Part shown: in pieces, positions 16,244 to 26,159 of the stretch | Layout of the letters: each line of letters opens with the position of its first letter | Position numbering within the stretch: the stretch's first letter is position 1 | NCBI GenBank assembly: GCA_965202745.1 | Contig: CBDBCB010000019.1 | Location: 496,001 to 560,000 of the forward strand | Direction: 5' to 3' | Length of the DNA stretch: 64,000 nucleotides | Origin: JACKII01 sp965202745 | GTDB lineage: Bacteria; Pseudomonadota; Alphaproteobacteria; Bin95 | Program-made: the position numbers and the translations under genes | Notes under the pieces: generated by a model | Databases searched by the model: none | Told to the model about the DNA's origin: nothing | Seen by the model: only the letters and a program-made list of their open reading frames with translations

Positions 16244-17890
16244 TTAAATTTCTTTCGCCCGCTCGCGCAGGACAAATTTTTGCACCTTACCGGTGGAAGT
16301 TTTCGGCAGTGGGCCGAACACCACGTGACGCGGGCACTTGTAGCGGGCCATGTTGGCGCGGCAGAACTCGATAATCTCGACGGCTGTAGGCTCGGCAATG
16401 CCGGGCTTCAGCTCGATGAAGGCGCAGGGAGTCTCACCCCACTTCTCATCAGCCTTTGCGACAACCGCTGCTTCAGAGACAGACTTATGGCGGTAGAGGG
16501 TCTGCTCGACCTCAACGGACGAGATGTTCTCGCCGCCCGAAATGATGATGTCCTTGGAGCGGTCCTTTAGCGCGATGTAGCCGTCATCGTGCATGACGCC
16601 CAGGTCGCCTGAGTGGAACCAACCGCCGGCGAAGGCTTCTTCTGTGGCTGATGGGTTCTTCAGATAGCCCTTCATCACCACATTGCCGCGCATCATGACC
16701 TCGCCCATAGCCTCGCCGTCGGCCTCCACTTCGGTCATGGTTTCCGGATCGAACACCTGAAGGCCTTCCAGCATGGTGTAGCGCACACCCTGGCGGGCCT
16801 TCATTGCTGCGCGGTCGGCAACGGCCATTGCGTCCCAGTCCCTTTGCCAGGCGGAAACGACGGAGGGGCCGTAGGTTTCCGTCAGGCCATAGGCGTGGGT
16901 GATGTCAAAGCCCATGCTTTCCATATTCTCGATGGTGGTGGGCGGTGGTGGGGTGCCAGCAGTCATTACCTTGACCATATGGCTGAACTCGCACTTTTGC
17001 TCTGCGGGAGCGTTGGCAATCATGTTGAGCACGATGGGCGCACCACAAAGATGATCGACGCCTTCGTCCGCGATGGCATTATAGACGGCGTCGGCCCGCA
17101 CGGCCCGAAGGCAGATGTGAGTTCCCGCCTGCATGGTGATGGTCCAGGGGAAGCACCAGCCGTTGCAGTGGAACATCGGTAGCGTCCAGAGATAGACCGG
17201 ATGCAGCGGCATTTGCCAGGCGAGCACGTTGGAAACGGCATTCAGGTAGGCGCCGCGATTGTGATAGACGACGCCCTTTGGGTTTCCGTTAGTGCCGCTG
17301 GTGTAGTTCAGGCTGATAGCCTGCCACTCATCGATGGGCGGGGCGTATGGGAAGGTTTCGATGCCTTCATCGAGGAAAGCCTCATAATCCTTTTCGCCCA
17401 GCAATTCGCCGGGACCGTCATATTCAGGATCATCCACATCGATCACGACGATGTCGCGGCCAATTTTGGTTAGTGCTTCCTGGATGGTGGGGGAGAATTC
17501 CTTGTCGGTGATTAGAACCTTGGCTTCCCCATGGTTCAGCGTGAAGGCGATGATGGCGGCATCAAGCCGCATGTTCATCGTGTTCAGCACTGCGCCGGTC
17601 ATCGGCACGCCGAAATGGCATTCCAGCATTTCCGGCGTGTTGGCCAGCATGACGGCAATCGTATCGCCCATGCCGAACCCACGGCGCGACAATGCCCCCG
17701 CCAGCTTGTGCACACGAGTATGCACTTCCTTCCAGGTGCGGCGGGTCTTGCCATGCACCACTGCCAGATGGTTCGGATAGACCCAGGCGGTGCGCTGCAG
17801 GAAGGAGAGGGGGGTCAACGGCTCGAAATTTGCCGAGGTCTTGTCCAGATCGGTTTCGAACGGATTCGAACCTTTAAGTGGCTGCGCCAT
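16244..17890 (-). CDS. acyl-CoA synthetase (AMP-forming)
   Basis: A 548-residue ANL-superfamily ligase that activates a carboxylic acid to acyl-AMP and then acyl-CoA. Motifs: the P-loop-like YTSGTNGNPKGVVYHNRG (A3) near residue 190, HAYGLTETYGPS (A5), GWFHSGDLGVMHDDGYIALKDRSKDIIISGGENISS (A7-A8, residues about 428-463) and the catalytic Lys in PKTSTGKVQKF (A10) near the C-terminus. The A3 TSGTNGNPKG replaces the usual second Thr with Asn, a conservative change. Length and wording match the medium-chain/methylmercaptopropionate ligase branch, but substrate cannot be assigned. It is transcribed downstream of the acyl-CoA dehydrogenase, with a terminator between them. Confidence 0.93.
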   Translation of the reverse strand: MAQPLKGSNPFETDLDKTSANFEPLTPLSFLQRTAWVYPNHLAVVHGKTRRTWKEVHTRVHKLAGALSRRGFGMGDTIAVMLANTPEMLECHFGVPMTGAVLNTMNMRLDAAIIAFTLNHGEAKVLITDKEFSPTIQEALTKIGRDIVVIDVDDPEYDGPGELLGEKDYEAFLDEGIETFPYAPPIDEWQAISLNYTSGTNGNPKGVVYHNRGAYLNAVSNVLAWQMPLHPVYLWTLPMFHCNGWCFPWTITMQAGTHICLRAVRADAVYNAIADEGVDHLCGAPIVLNMIANAPAEQKCEFSHMVKVMTAGTPPPPTTIENMESMGFDITHAYGLTETYGPSVVSAWQRDWDAMAVADRAAMKARQGVRYTMLEGLQVFDPETMTEVEADGEAMGEVMMRGNVVMKGYLKNPSATEEAFAGGWFHSGDLGVMHDDGYIALKDRSKDIIISGGENISSVEVEQTLYRHKSVSEAAVVAKADEKWGETPCAFIELKPGIAEPTAVEIIEFCRANMARYKCPRHVVFGPLPKTSTGKVQKFVLRERAKEI

Positions 17891-17966
17891 GGTCAGATGC
17901 TTTCACCTAGCGGGGGCGTAAAATTTCGTCGCTACTCTAGCGGGACGGCGGCTCACGGCAAGATGC

Positions 17967-18002
17967 CTAAAAGAAGAAGAGGGGCCGTCGCCAACCCCTC
18001 TT
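17967..18002 (-). terminator. terminator after the acyl-CoA dehydrogenase gene
   Basis: The stem AAGAGGGG / CCCCTCTT closes a GC-rich loop and, on the minus strand, runs into CTTCTTTT. It lies directly after the stop of the acyl-CoA dehydrogenase (18012), making that gene and the downstream ligase separate units. Confidence 0.8.
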
Positions 18003-18011
18003 TGGTACGTA

Positions 18012-19250
18012 CTACTCCGCAGCGCGAGCCTGCCTTGGCGGCCAGTCGACCTGGCGGCGAAGTTCCAGGCGGGCGATCTGCTGGCGGTGCACCTCGTCCG
18101 GACCGTCGGCGAAGCGGAGCGCGCGCATCCGGCTCCACATGAAGGCCAGCTTGAACTCCTGGCTCATGGCGCCGCCGCCATGGGCCTGCATCGCATTGTC
18201 GATGATCTGGAGCGCCATGTTCGGGGCGGCGACCTTGATCATGGCGATTTCCTGGCGGGCTTCCTTGTTGCCCGCTGTGTCCATCATGTAGGCGGCCTTG
18301 AGGGTCAGCAGGCGGCACATCTCGATATTGATGCGGGCATCCGCGACGCGCTCCATGAAGTTGTCGCGGTCGGCCAACTGCTTGCCCCAGGTCACTCGCT
18401 CGGAGCCGCGTTTGCACATCATTTCCAGCGCGCGTTCGGCAACGCCGATGATTCGCATGCAGTGGTGGATACGGCCCGGGCCCAGGCGGCCTTGCGCGAT
18501 TTCAAAGCCGCGGCCTTCGCCTAGCAGGATGTTCTCTTTTGGCACGCGCACGTTCTCGAACAGCACCTGGCCGTGGCCGTGCGGGGCGTCGTCATAGCCC
18601 ATGACGTGCAGCATACGCTCGACCTTGATGCCGGGTGTATCGCGCGGCACCAGGATCATGGATTGCTGGCGGTAGGTTGGGGCGGAGGGATCGGTCTTGC
18701 CCATGACGATCAGGATTTTGCAGCGTGGATCGCCGATGCCGCTGGTCCACCACTTGCGGCCATTGATGACGTAGTCGTCACCATCGCGCTCGATCCGGCA
18801 CTCAATGTTGGTCGCATCGGAGGACGCAACTGCCGGCTCCGTCATAGCAAAGGCAGAGCGGATTTCGCCTTCCAGCAGTGGTGTCAGCCAGCGCTTCTTG
18901 TTTTCTTCGGTGGCATAGCGCTCCAGCACTTCCATGTTGCCGGTGTCCGGGGCGGAGCAGTTGAAGGCTTCGGCCGCCCAATTAACCCGGCCCAGAATTT
19001 CGCAGATCGGCGCGTATTCCAGGTTCGTCAGACCGGCACCACTGCGGCTTTCCGGCAGGAACATGTTCCACAGGCCCTCGTCCTTGGCCTTCTGCTTCAC
19101 CTCTTCCAGGATTGGCACAACGCACCAGCGCGAGTCGGCCTCGTCGAGTTGCTGATAATACAGTTCTTCATTGGGGTAGACGTAGCGGTCCATAAAGTCC
19201 TGGACCCGCGCGCACAATTCCTTTGTGCGGTCATTGAAATCAAAATGCAT
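18012..19250 (-). CDS. acyl-CoA dehydrogenase
   Basis: A 412-residue FAD enzyme that introduces the alpha-beta double bond in an acyl-CoA. Signatures: AFAMTEPAVASSDATNIEC (the first ACAD signature, near residue 145), GRKWWTSGIGDPRCKILIVMGKTD, and the C-terminal helical domain with QAHGGGAMSQEF and FADGPDEVHRQQIARLEL (second signature region). The catalytic base is not unambiguous to me. ATG 19250 is chosen over the longer frame (19295) because GCGAGG stands 7-8 bases upstream. With the neighbouring ligase and 3-hydroxyacyl-CoA dehydrogenase it could supply successive beta-oxidation steps; the hydratase and thiolase are not here. Confidence 0.93.
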   Translation of the reverse strand: MHFDFNDRTKELCARVQDFMDRYVYPNEELYYQQLDEADSRWCVVPILEEVKQKAKDEGLWNMFLPESRSGAGLTNLEYAPICEILGRVNWAAEAFNCSAPDTGNMEVLERYATEENKKRWLTPLLEGEIRSAFAMTEPAVASSDATNIECRIERDGDDYVINGRKWWTSGIGDPRCKILIVMGKTDPSAPTYRQQSMILVPRDTPGIKVERMLHVMGYDDAPHGHGQVLFENVRVPKENILLGEGRGFEIAQGRLGPGRIHHCMRIIGVAERALEMMCKRGSERVTWGKQLADRDNFMERVADARINIEMCRLLTLKAAYMMDTAGNKEARQEIAMIKVAAPNMALQIIDNAMQAHGGGAMSQEFKLAFMWSRMRALRFADGPDEVHRQQIARLELRRQVDWPPRQARAAE

Positions 19251-19516
19251 GGGGCAACCTCGCCTAGTTATCGTTCGGGCTTTTCTAATTGGCAAACTAG
19301 CGTGACCAACCAGCGGGCGGAAGGAGGTTTTGCCGATTCCAGGCCCTCCAGCTCAAAAGGCAGCGGCTGCGCATGGGAATTTCCTGCCGGTAACCGTCTC
19401 TTTCCATCGGTTGTTAAGTCACCGGCAGTATTCTCGCTCGTGAGGTACGGGATTGGGTCGGCAAGCGTCATGGGCCGGGCACCACAGTGGTGTGCGGATG
19501 AAAGGCGGTTGCCGGT

Positions 19517-20934
19517 ATGAAGAAGGTATTGAAACGCTTTGTGGCGCGTTTTGCGTATTTGCGTCTGTTATTGTGTACGACTGTGATCGTTTTGGCGACG
19601 CCGCCGCTTGGCGCTATGGCAACCGGTGATCAATCTCGGAATCTTTCTCCGCCGCAGATCGATGGGCGCGCTGCGGGGGCGGCAGAGGGAATGCCGGACA
19701 CTGCTGAGCCCGAACAAGTAACTGCGCACCCGCCGCCGGATTGGGTCGCGGCGCATGGCCCTATACACACTGGTATCCCGACACCACGCAATTGGTGCGG
19801 AACCGTGACGCTGCGGGTGACCATAAGGCCTGGAAGGACGTTATCGGTACTCGGGAATTCGATACCAAAGGCATCGCAGTTCGCTGGGAGGGAAAAGTGC
19901 TCCATCTGGCGATTTTTACCAACTTTCCGGACCGGAATGTAATGGCCGCCGGCCGCCCTGTAGCCCCAGCCGATCTGGCGTTGGATCTGGACGGTAACGG
20001 AAGGCTGGAAACCGGCGTCGTGCTTTCCAGTGTGCCGAGTCCGGGCGACAAGGGCGTCGTGCGAGCTGCAAACATCCGCAAGGCAACGGCGTACAAGGTT
20101 AAAAAGTGGCTGCGCCCGGATGATATCCTGGAGCATACCTATGGCCAGGGTTGGCGCTGGGTCGGCTTGACCGGCCAGGAATTGGCTTATGCTGCCGTTC
20201 CGATTTGGGTTGGGGAGGGAACGCGGCGGGATGATCTGATGGTAACCGTCGATTGGCGGGTAAACGGACGCGGATCTGACCACGTTGTATACGTCACCCT
20301 GACCCGAACGAATGGGAACGGCGAGCTTTGGAATTTGCCGGTAATCTGGGGTACGGCGGTTTGCGGGAATGATGTTGTCTTTGCACCGATAGCCCGCCTG
20401 GGTGATCTAGTCACGAAGGCTGATGCAGATGAAAAGGGTGATGAGAATGAAGATCAGCAGGGAGCAAACGAGGAAGGCGTTGGCGACGAGGAACTGATTG
20501 CCAATGGAGGGTTGGGTGTAGGTGTTGAAACTGCCAATGCTGGCGAGGCAAAGGAAGGCGAAGAAACGATCAGCGAGGGCGTGTCGGAGGGAAGCGACGA
20601 GGACTTGCCGACATGGAATGAAACCTATCCCGTAGCTTTTCCCGAATCGACCGGCGAGAGCACTGTATCCGGCGGTGGCGGTAGTGGCAGTAGCGGTTCA
20701 AGCTCAAGCAGTAGCGGCGGTGGATCGGAAGGCATGTCAACCGGCGGTGGCAGTGGAGGCGGTGGCGGCGGAGGCGACCCTGAGAATCCGTTGGCACCAG
20801 ACGGAGAAGAAGGCGAAGAGGGAGGTGGTGAAGAAGGTGGCGGTGGCATCGAAAGCGCCACACAGGTACCGGAGCCTCCGGTAACCTGGTTGCCCATGCC
20901 ATCCGCCGCTATCGGAGACGGCGGGTGGCCTTGA
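19517..20934 (+). pseudogene. secreted acidic Gly/Ser-rich protein, frameshifted near its N-terminus
   Basis: ATG 19517 begins a clear signal peptide (MKKVLKRF, a hydrophobic core, then PPLGAMA). This frame leaves the coding pattern after about 65 residues, and a second frame takes over near 19705-19740 (GAWPYTHWYPDTTQLV) and runs to TGA at 20934. The second part has a beta-rich domain of about 200 residues with LDLDGNGRLETG (calcium-loop-like) and DDLMVTVDWRVNGRGSDHVVYVT. Then come an acidic stretch (residues about 230-300) and a Ser/Gly tract before QVPEPPVTWLP. I recognise no family; a secreted or surface protein is the best description. A single indel would join the parts, so decay or a sequencing error are both possible. 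Confidence 0.65.
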
Positions 20935-21074
20935 GTTCATGCAGCTAGTGGGTTCGATGGAAACGGATGGTACCCATCCATTTGCTGAATCGTACCACCA
21001 ACATAGTGAAAGAGTGGGTCGGTTCACCAAACGCGTGCAGATGCAAACGTTTTGATCAGATCACTAAATTGCGT

Positions 21075-22460
21075 TTATCGCCGCCAGGTCGTGCCTTCCG
21101 GACTGTCCATAATGACAATCCGCTCAGCAGCCAGTGCGTCGCGCAGCCTGTCAGCCTCAGCGAAGTCTTTCGCCGCGCGGGCGGCCTGGCGGGCCTGGAC
21201 CATAGCATCGATCCGTGCGTCGTCTGCCTGATCCGCTGCGCCGCCAAACCATTCGACGGGATCGCTTTGTAACAGCCCCAGCATAGCGCCGGCGCTTTTT
21301 AGAACGGCGCGCAGCCGTGCCTGCTCCGTCGGGTCACCTGCCGCGCCAGACAGCTTGCGGGCAATGGAGTGCATCTCCGCAAAGGCTTTTGGCGTGTTCA
21401 GGTCGTCTGCCAGTGCTGCCAGGAAACCGCCGAAATCGGGGTCGTCTGGCGACAATTCCGCCGGCTTCAGCTCTGCCGTGTCGCGCAGCAGACCATAGAG
21501 CCGGTCCAGCGTCGCTTTGGCCTGGCCGACACCGTCCTCTGTCCAATTCAGAGGCTGGCGGTAATGCGCAGCCAATAAGCCGAAGCGCAGCACTTCCGGG
21601 TGGTGGGCCGCCAGCAGATATTTGATCAGGAGGACGTTGCCGACAGACTTGGCCATCTTGCGGCCTACTACCTGGACCATGCCATTGTGCACCCAATAGC
21701 GGGCGTAAAGCTTGCCACCATGCGCACAGGTGCCCTGGGCGATTTCGTTCTCGTGATGAGGGAAGACCAGGTCATTGCCGCCGCCATGAATGTCAATGGT
21801 TTCGCCCAGGTGCGCCTCCGCCATGGCCGAGCACTCGATATGCCAGCCAGGGCGGCCATAGCCCCATGGGGAGTTCCAACCTGGCTGGGTCTCGTCAGAT
21901 GGCTTCCACAATACAAAATCAGCCGGGTCGCGCTTGTACGGGGCCACATCGACGCGGGTGCCTGCGATCATGTCGTCCATGCTGCGCCGGGATAGCGTAC
22001 CATAGTCATTAAACGAGGGTACATTGAAGAGCACGTGCCCTTCGGCTTCATAGGCGTTACCCGCCTCTATGATCGCCTGAATTTGTGCGATGATCTGGGG
22101 GATGTGCTGGGTGACGCGTGGCTCAATAGTTGGGCGCAGGATACCCAGCGCGTCGGTTTCATCCTGATAGATCTTGATGAATTTGTCGGTGATTTCGCCG
22201 ATCGGCACACCCTGCTCAGCGGCTGCGGCGTTGATCTTATCGTCAACGTCCGTGAAATTTCGCACGAAAACCACTTCGCTGAAGGACCGCAACAGCAGCC
22301 GGTAGAGCACGTCGAACACCACGGCAGGCCGGGCATTGCCGATATGCGGATGGTTATAGACCGTCGGGCCGCAGACATAATAGGTGACGGTGTCCGGCTT
22401 CTGCGGCGTGAATAGCTCTTTTTGACGGGTGAGCGTGTTGTGGAGATAGATATCAGTCAT
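21075..22460 (-). CDS. cysS: cysteine--tRNA ligase
   Basis: A 461-residue class I aminoacyl-tRNA synthetase. The zinc Cys is in YVCGPTVYNHPHIGN, which also holds the HIGN form of the HIGH motif. Also visible are the metal ligands in HIECSAMAEAHLG and FPHHENEIAQ, and the KMSKS loop as GRKMAKSVGN (Ala for Ser at the third place). Length is usual. It is intact, in contrast to many neighbours, as expected for an essential gene. The 104 bases upstream hold no gene. Confidence 0.97.
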   Translation of the reverse strand: MTDIYLHNTLTRQKELFTPQKPDTVTYYVCGPTVYNHPHIGNARPAVVFDVLYRLLLRSFSEVVFVRNFTDVDDKINAAAAEQGVPIGEITDKFIKIYQDETDALGILRPTIEPRVTQHIPQIIAQIQAIIEAGNAYEAEGHVLFNVPSFNDYGTLSRRSMDDMIAGTRVDVAPYKRDPADFVLWKPSDETQPGWNSPWGYGRPGWHIECSAMAEAHLGETIDIHGGGNDLVFPHHENEIAQGTCAHGGKLYARYWVHNGMVQVVGRKMAKSVGNVLLIKYLLAAHHPEVLRFGLLAAHYRQPLNWTEDGVGQAKATLDRLYGLLRDTAELKPAELSPDDPDFGGFLAALADDLNTPKAFAEMHSIARKLSGAAGDPTEQARLRAVLKSAGAMLGLLQSDPVEWFGGAADQADDARIDAMVQARQAARAAKDFAEADRLRDALAAERIVIMDSPEGTTWRR

Positions 22461-22565
22461 TGGTCATTTGGTCCGGCGGGCATCTGTTAGCCAAAGGCGG
22501 CTGGGGCGCGGAAGGCGCACCGTCCACGCCAGCGCCCGCTTGTCAAGCAGAGCGTTTCGGGACCC

Positions 22566-23612
22566 CTAAGCGCGCGGATTAACCAGTACCTTGATCTCTT
22601 CCGGATTGCTGGCGAGGCTGTCGAATGCGCCTTCGGTTTCAGCGAGGGGCAGATTGCTGGTGATCAGCGTGCGTACCTGCTCCGGTGCGGCAGCGATAGC
22701 AGCAAGTGACTGGGCAAATTCTTCTGGCCGGTAGGCGAAACTGAACTCCAGAGTCAGTTCGGTAACGATGGCTTCCCGCGGGGTCAGCTTGTCCTCATGC
22801 GCACAAACACCCACCGTGATGATATGGCTATGTTGAGGCGCGTTTTTGATGATGCTGTGAAGCAAGCCCGGCACGTCGACGCAGTCGAATATATTGACGC
22901 CGGGCGGCAGGCCCTGGAACTCGCGTTTCAGCAATGGGGAAGTAACAGCGGCTTCGAAGCCCAGATCGCGCCAATGCTGAAAGGGTGAGTGGGTAGCCGG
23001 GTCCACGATGATGTCAGCGCCGAGCGCTTCTGCCGCGGTCCGGCGCTGGCTCGAGAAATCAGCAGCCAGGATGGGGCCGCGACCCTGCTGCCGGAGCGCA
23101 AAGATCACCGCCAGCCCCACTGGTCCGCAGCTGATCACGACATTCGGTCCCTCGTTCCGCGTGGCCAGATTGGCAGCATGGAGGCCAACGGCCAGAGGCT
23201 CGGTGAGGGCGGCCAGGTCGCTGGGTACGGCCTCAGGGATGGCGAAGGCTCGGTTGGCGCTTACGCAACAAAGGGTGGCCAATCCGCCAGTATAGGTGGG
23301 TGAAAGGCCGACGACCTCGAATCCATTTGGTGCGTGGGCACTATGGGCAAATGGCAAAGCCGTCAGGCGGTCGCCTGGGCGAAGGATGGTTTCAACGCTC
23401 GGGCCAGCGCCGATAAACTCCGCGGAGAACTCGTGGCCGGGCTCAATGGCGGGCACAGTCGAGGGGGCTGCTATTGCCCGCTCCCGCCAATGCAAGTCGC
23501 TGCCGCAAATGCTGGTGAAGAGCGGCGCTACCAGCAGTTGACCTGGCCCTGGTGATGGATCGGCCAAGTTTTTGATGACGATTGAACTGCCGTGCAGTGC
23601 TGCGGCGCGCAT
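22566..23612 (-). CDS. zinc-dependent medium-chain alcohol dehydrogenase family protein
   Basis: About 348 residues. Catalytic zinc ligands are visible in SICGSDLHW (Cys) and EPGHEFSAEF (GHE motif). The NAD(P) fold is present, with VVISCGPVGLAVIFALRQQG. The four-Cys structural zinc loop of classical alcohol dehydrogenases is not evident, which is common in this subgroup. Substrate unknown; a secondary alcohol or polyol is plausible. ATG 23612 is chosen because GGAG lies 7 bases upstream; the frame extends to 23669. It lies 71 bases beyond the end of the ATP-grasp pseudogene on the same strand. Confidence 0.88.
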   Translation of the reverse strand: MRAAALHGSSIVIKNLADPSPGPGQLLVAPLFTSICGSDLHWRERAIAAPSTVPAIEPGHEFSAEFIGAGPSVETILRPGDRLTALPFAHSAHAPNGFEVVGLSPTYTGGLATLCCVSANRAFAIPEAVPSDLAALTEPLAVGLHAANLATRNEGPNVVISCGPVGLAVIFALRQQGRGPILAADFSSQRRTAAEALGADIIVDPATHSPFQHWRDLGFEAAVTSPLLKREFQGLPPGVNIFDCVDVPGLLHSIIKNAPQHSHIITVGVCAHEDKLTPREAIVTELTLEFSFAYRPEEFAQSLAAIAAAPEQVRTLITSNLPLAETEGAFDSLASNPEEIKVLVNPRA

Positions 23613-23683
23613 GGGCATTCTCCGGAAAGGGAGGTTTGTTAACTTCTCACGCTTTCCGCCGGTAGCCAAGTGGTTGGGCTGGT

Positions 23684-24607
23684 TTACTCCGCTGCCGTAC
23701 GCATGGATGTGCGTTGGGACAGCCGCTCTTTGATAGCCTCTGCCAGGCGCGCAGGGCCTGGCGTCACTCCAGCAGTCAGTTCAGCTGCCGGGTTATAATT
23801 GGTGTTGGTGTTGATATCGTAGGTCAGCACCCGTCCATCTGTCGTATTTGCAAATTCAATGCCGGCAACCGCAATTTCGTTGTCTCTCAGGAATGCTTCG
23901 TAGGCGGCAATCAGCTCTGTCGGTACACTGTTAGTCACTGCAAAGTGGGGGCGTTCGCCGATATCGCAGGCTTCTGCCGGGCACAATTCAAAGCTGCCTC
24001 CGGTTGCGATCTGTACGGCGTGGTGAAACTTCCCGTCGACGAATTCCGCGCGGGTGATGGTGCCGTCCGTGGTCTCAAATAGCTCCTGTAGCAGCTAGAC
24101 GCCATCGACACTGTCGGCTAGGGCGGCTGCGAACGCTTGCAGTTCAGTCAGGTTTTCGAAGCGTTGTACGCCCAGGCCCTTACCACCACGGTTGGGCTTG
24201 GCAATGACGGGCCACTTGCCGAAGCGTTCGGCAGCCTGGATTAAGGCCTGTGTGCCGACCGTTGCGATTGTTGCCGGGGTGGCAATACCCGCGATCTCGA
24301 GCGCTGTGTACTGCGCGACCTTGCTGGTCTCGAAATAAAGTGCACGGCTGCCGTTCAGAACTTCGCAACCGTGCATTTCCAGCCAATTAATTGTTGCCTG
24401 GGCCATTGCCGGGGCCTGCTCGTGATCCCGGGTATGGGCGGAAGCGCTCATCCGGTTGTAGTAGATAGCGTCCATTGGCGTTGCTTGCAGATCGACTGCG
24501 CCACTGGCCAAATGCCATCCCTCAAAGCGCAGACCAGCCGCTTTAAATGCGGCGCGGAACGGTGGAAGCCACTCGTCATTTTCGTGCAGGATTATCACAT
24601 CGGTCAT
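23684..24607 (-). pseudogene. ATP-grasp (RimK-like) ligase, interrupted by TAG
   Basis: The first 170 residues include the family-like DAIYYNRMSASAHTRDHEQ, the ALYFETSKVAQYTAL segment and the ATP-grasp loop WPVIAKPNRGGKGLGVQRF. A TAG at 24095-24097 follows ADSVDGV. The same frame continues LLQELFETTDGTITRAEF, then VAGIEFANTTDGRVLTYDINTNTNYN, the Mg-binding end of the fold (Glu and Asn ligands), to the TGA or TAA end at 23684. A full-length protein of about 307 residues is normal for RimK-like ligases. One substitution is enough to explain the stop. The stump lacks the metal-binding half and should be inactive unless readthrough occurs. Substrate unknown; it stands upstream of an alcohol dehydrogenase. 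Confidence 0.88.
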
Positions 24608-24779
24608 GGCAATCTGCTTTCTCGCTCACGGCAGAAGCAGCAGTAGATTGATGAGCCATACACAATACAGGGGAAAATTGCCTCTCGACAATTGCGCATA
24701 CCGCAAAGTTGCGCTGCGATTGCCGCATCCGTCAATTTGATGATAGATTGTCCGCCGAAATCAACACGGAGGAATTTTC

Positions 24780-25205
24780 ATGCCTGATACCGTCATGAGC
24801 GGCCCGCTTGCTGGCCAGAAACTAACCCATTCCACCCCTGAAACAGCGCCGTCTGTCGCTGGCCGCCGCTCCTTCTTCGAGTATGCCGATCTCGGCGTTA
24901 CCGAGGGCAGCAATGGCGCGCTTCGTGCTCAGATCATGAAGACGTCACAAGGCCTTAGCGAGCCAACAGGTTGGCACTATCACGCCTGCGAGGGCCAGTT
25001 CATCTATGTGCTGAAAGGCTGGGTGGATCTTGAATTCGAGAACGGCGAGAAAAAGCGGGTAAATACCGGCGACAGCATGTTCATCCCCGGTGGTATGCGC
25101 CACAACGAGACGGCGACATCGTCCGAGCTGGAAATTCTGGAACTCTCCATTCCCTCCGACATGGGCACGGTGCCGACCGACCCGCCGGCTGGCATGAACG
25201 CCTAA
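24780..25205 (+). CDS. cupin domain protein
   Basis: A 141-residue single-domain cupin. Metal-ligand motif 1 is TGWHYHACEGQFIYVLKG (His, His, Glu-like) and motif 2 is GDSMFIPGGMRHNE (His). Strands are regular, with one barrel spanning residues 45-130. Possible roles are a small dioxygenase, isomerase or sensor; none can be chosen. GGAGG precedes ATG 24780 by 7 bases. The gene leads into two SDR genes on the same strand, 147 bases further on. The 172 bases upstream presumably carry its promoter, divergent to the ATP-grasp pseudogene. Confidence 0.85.
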   Translation: MPDTVMSGPLAGQKLTHSTPETAPSVAGRRSFFEYADLGVTEGSNGALRAQIMKTSQGLSEPTGWHYHACEGQFIYVLKGWVDLEFENGEKKRVNTGDSMFIPGGMRHNETATSSELEILELSIPSDMGTVPTDPPAGMNA

Positions 25206-25352
25206 CCTGGCTGATCGGTCTCTGATTTCGGTCAGGACTGATGCCATAGACAGGTCGATTGAAGTTACCGGAACTGGCCATGGCCAGTTCCGGGAGGCCC
25301 ACTCTTGTGGTCTGTTGTGTGGTCGGTAGTTACCCCTCGTGAAAGTGCGCCC

Positions 25353-26156
25353 ATGCCGTTCATCCCCCCTCTGTTTGATCTTTCTGGCAAGGTAGCGGTG
25401 GTAACCGGCGCCTCTCGCGGGATCGGTCTTTCGATAGCCCAGCAACTCGCCGCCCATGGCGCGAAGGTGGTGGTCTCCTCACGCAAGCCCGATGCCTGCG
25501 ATGCGGTCGTAGCCGATATCAAAGCGAACTGGGCGCAGGGAGAGGGCGATGCGATGACCATCGCCTGCAATATCGGTTACCAAGACCAATGTGGGGCGCT
25601 GATCGACCAGACCGTTGCCGCCTGGGGCCGGGTCGACATCCTGGTCTGCAACGCTGCGGCCAGTGTGCATAAAGGGCCGATTGAGGACGCCGAAGACTGG
25701 ATGTTCACCAAGATGTTCGACGTGAACATCCGAGGCGCGCTCTGGCTGAGTGACCGGGCCTGCCCGGAAATGGTGAAGCAGGGGGGCGGTTCTGTGATCA
25801 TCATTGGTTCGGCAGGCGGGCTGCGCGGCTCCTCCGACATGGGAATTTATGCGATTACCAAGGCAGCGGATATCCAGATCGCCCGCAATCTGGCCGTCAC
25901 CTGGGGTAAGCACAATATCCGGGCGAACTGCGTCGCCCCGTCGTTGGTTCCGACGGAATTGGCGACGGTACTGACCGAGGACCCGAAGCGGCAGCAAACC
26001 ATGGAGTGGACCTATCCCATGCAGCGGCTGGGAGAGTTGGAAGATATTTCCGGTGTCGTGGTCACGCTGGCGAGTCCGGCGGGCGCGTGGACGACTGGCC
26101 AGACTATTGTCATTGACGGTGGCATGATGGCTGGTTCCGGCCGGGAGGACGGGTAA
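25353..26156 (+). CDS. short-chain dehydrogenase/reductase (SDR)
   Basis: A 267-residue classical SDR. The cofactor loop is TGASRGIGLSIAQ (residues about 18-30), the NNAG-like motif is VCNAAAS, the catalytic Ser is in IIIGSAGG and the Tyr-Lys pair is in YAITKAAD. The C-terminus has TTGQTIVIDGGMMAG. ATG 25353 is the family-like start (FDLSGKVAVVTG follows directly); the upstream frame to 25305 lacks support. It is a close relative of the next gene, from which it is separated by 3 bases, so the pair looks like a tandem duplication working on related substrates. Confidence 0.93.
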   Translation: MPFIPPLFDLSGKVAVVTGASRGIGLSIAQQLAAHGAKVVVSSRKPDACDAVVADIKANWAQGEGDAMTIACNIGYQDQCGALIDQTVAAWGRVDILVCNAAASVHKGPIEDAEDWMFTKMFDVNIRGALWLSDRACPEMVKQGGGSVIIIGSAGGLRGSSDMGIYAITKAADIQIARNLAVTWGKHNIRANCVAPSLVPTELATVLTEDPKRQQTMEWTYPMQRLGELEDISGVVVTLASPAGAWTTGQTIVIDGGMMAGSGREDG

Positions 26157-26159
26157 GTC

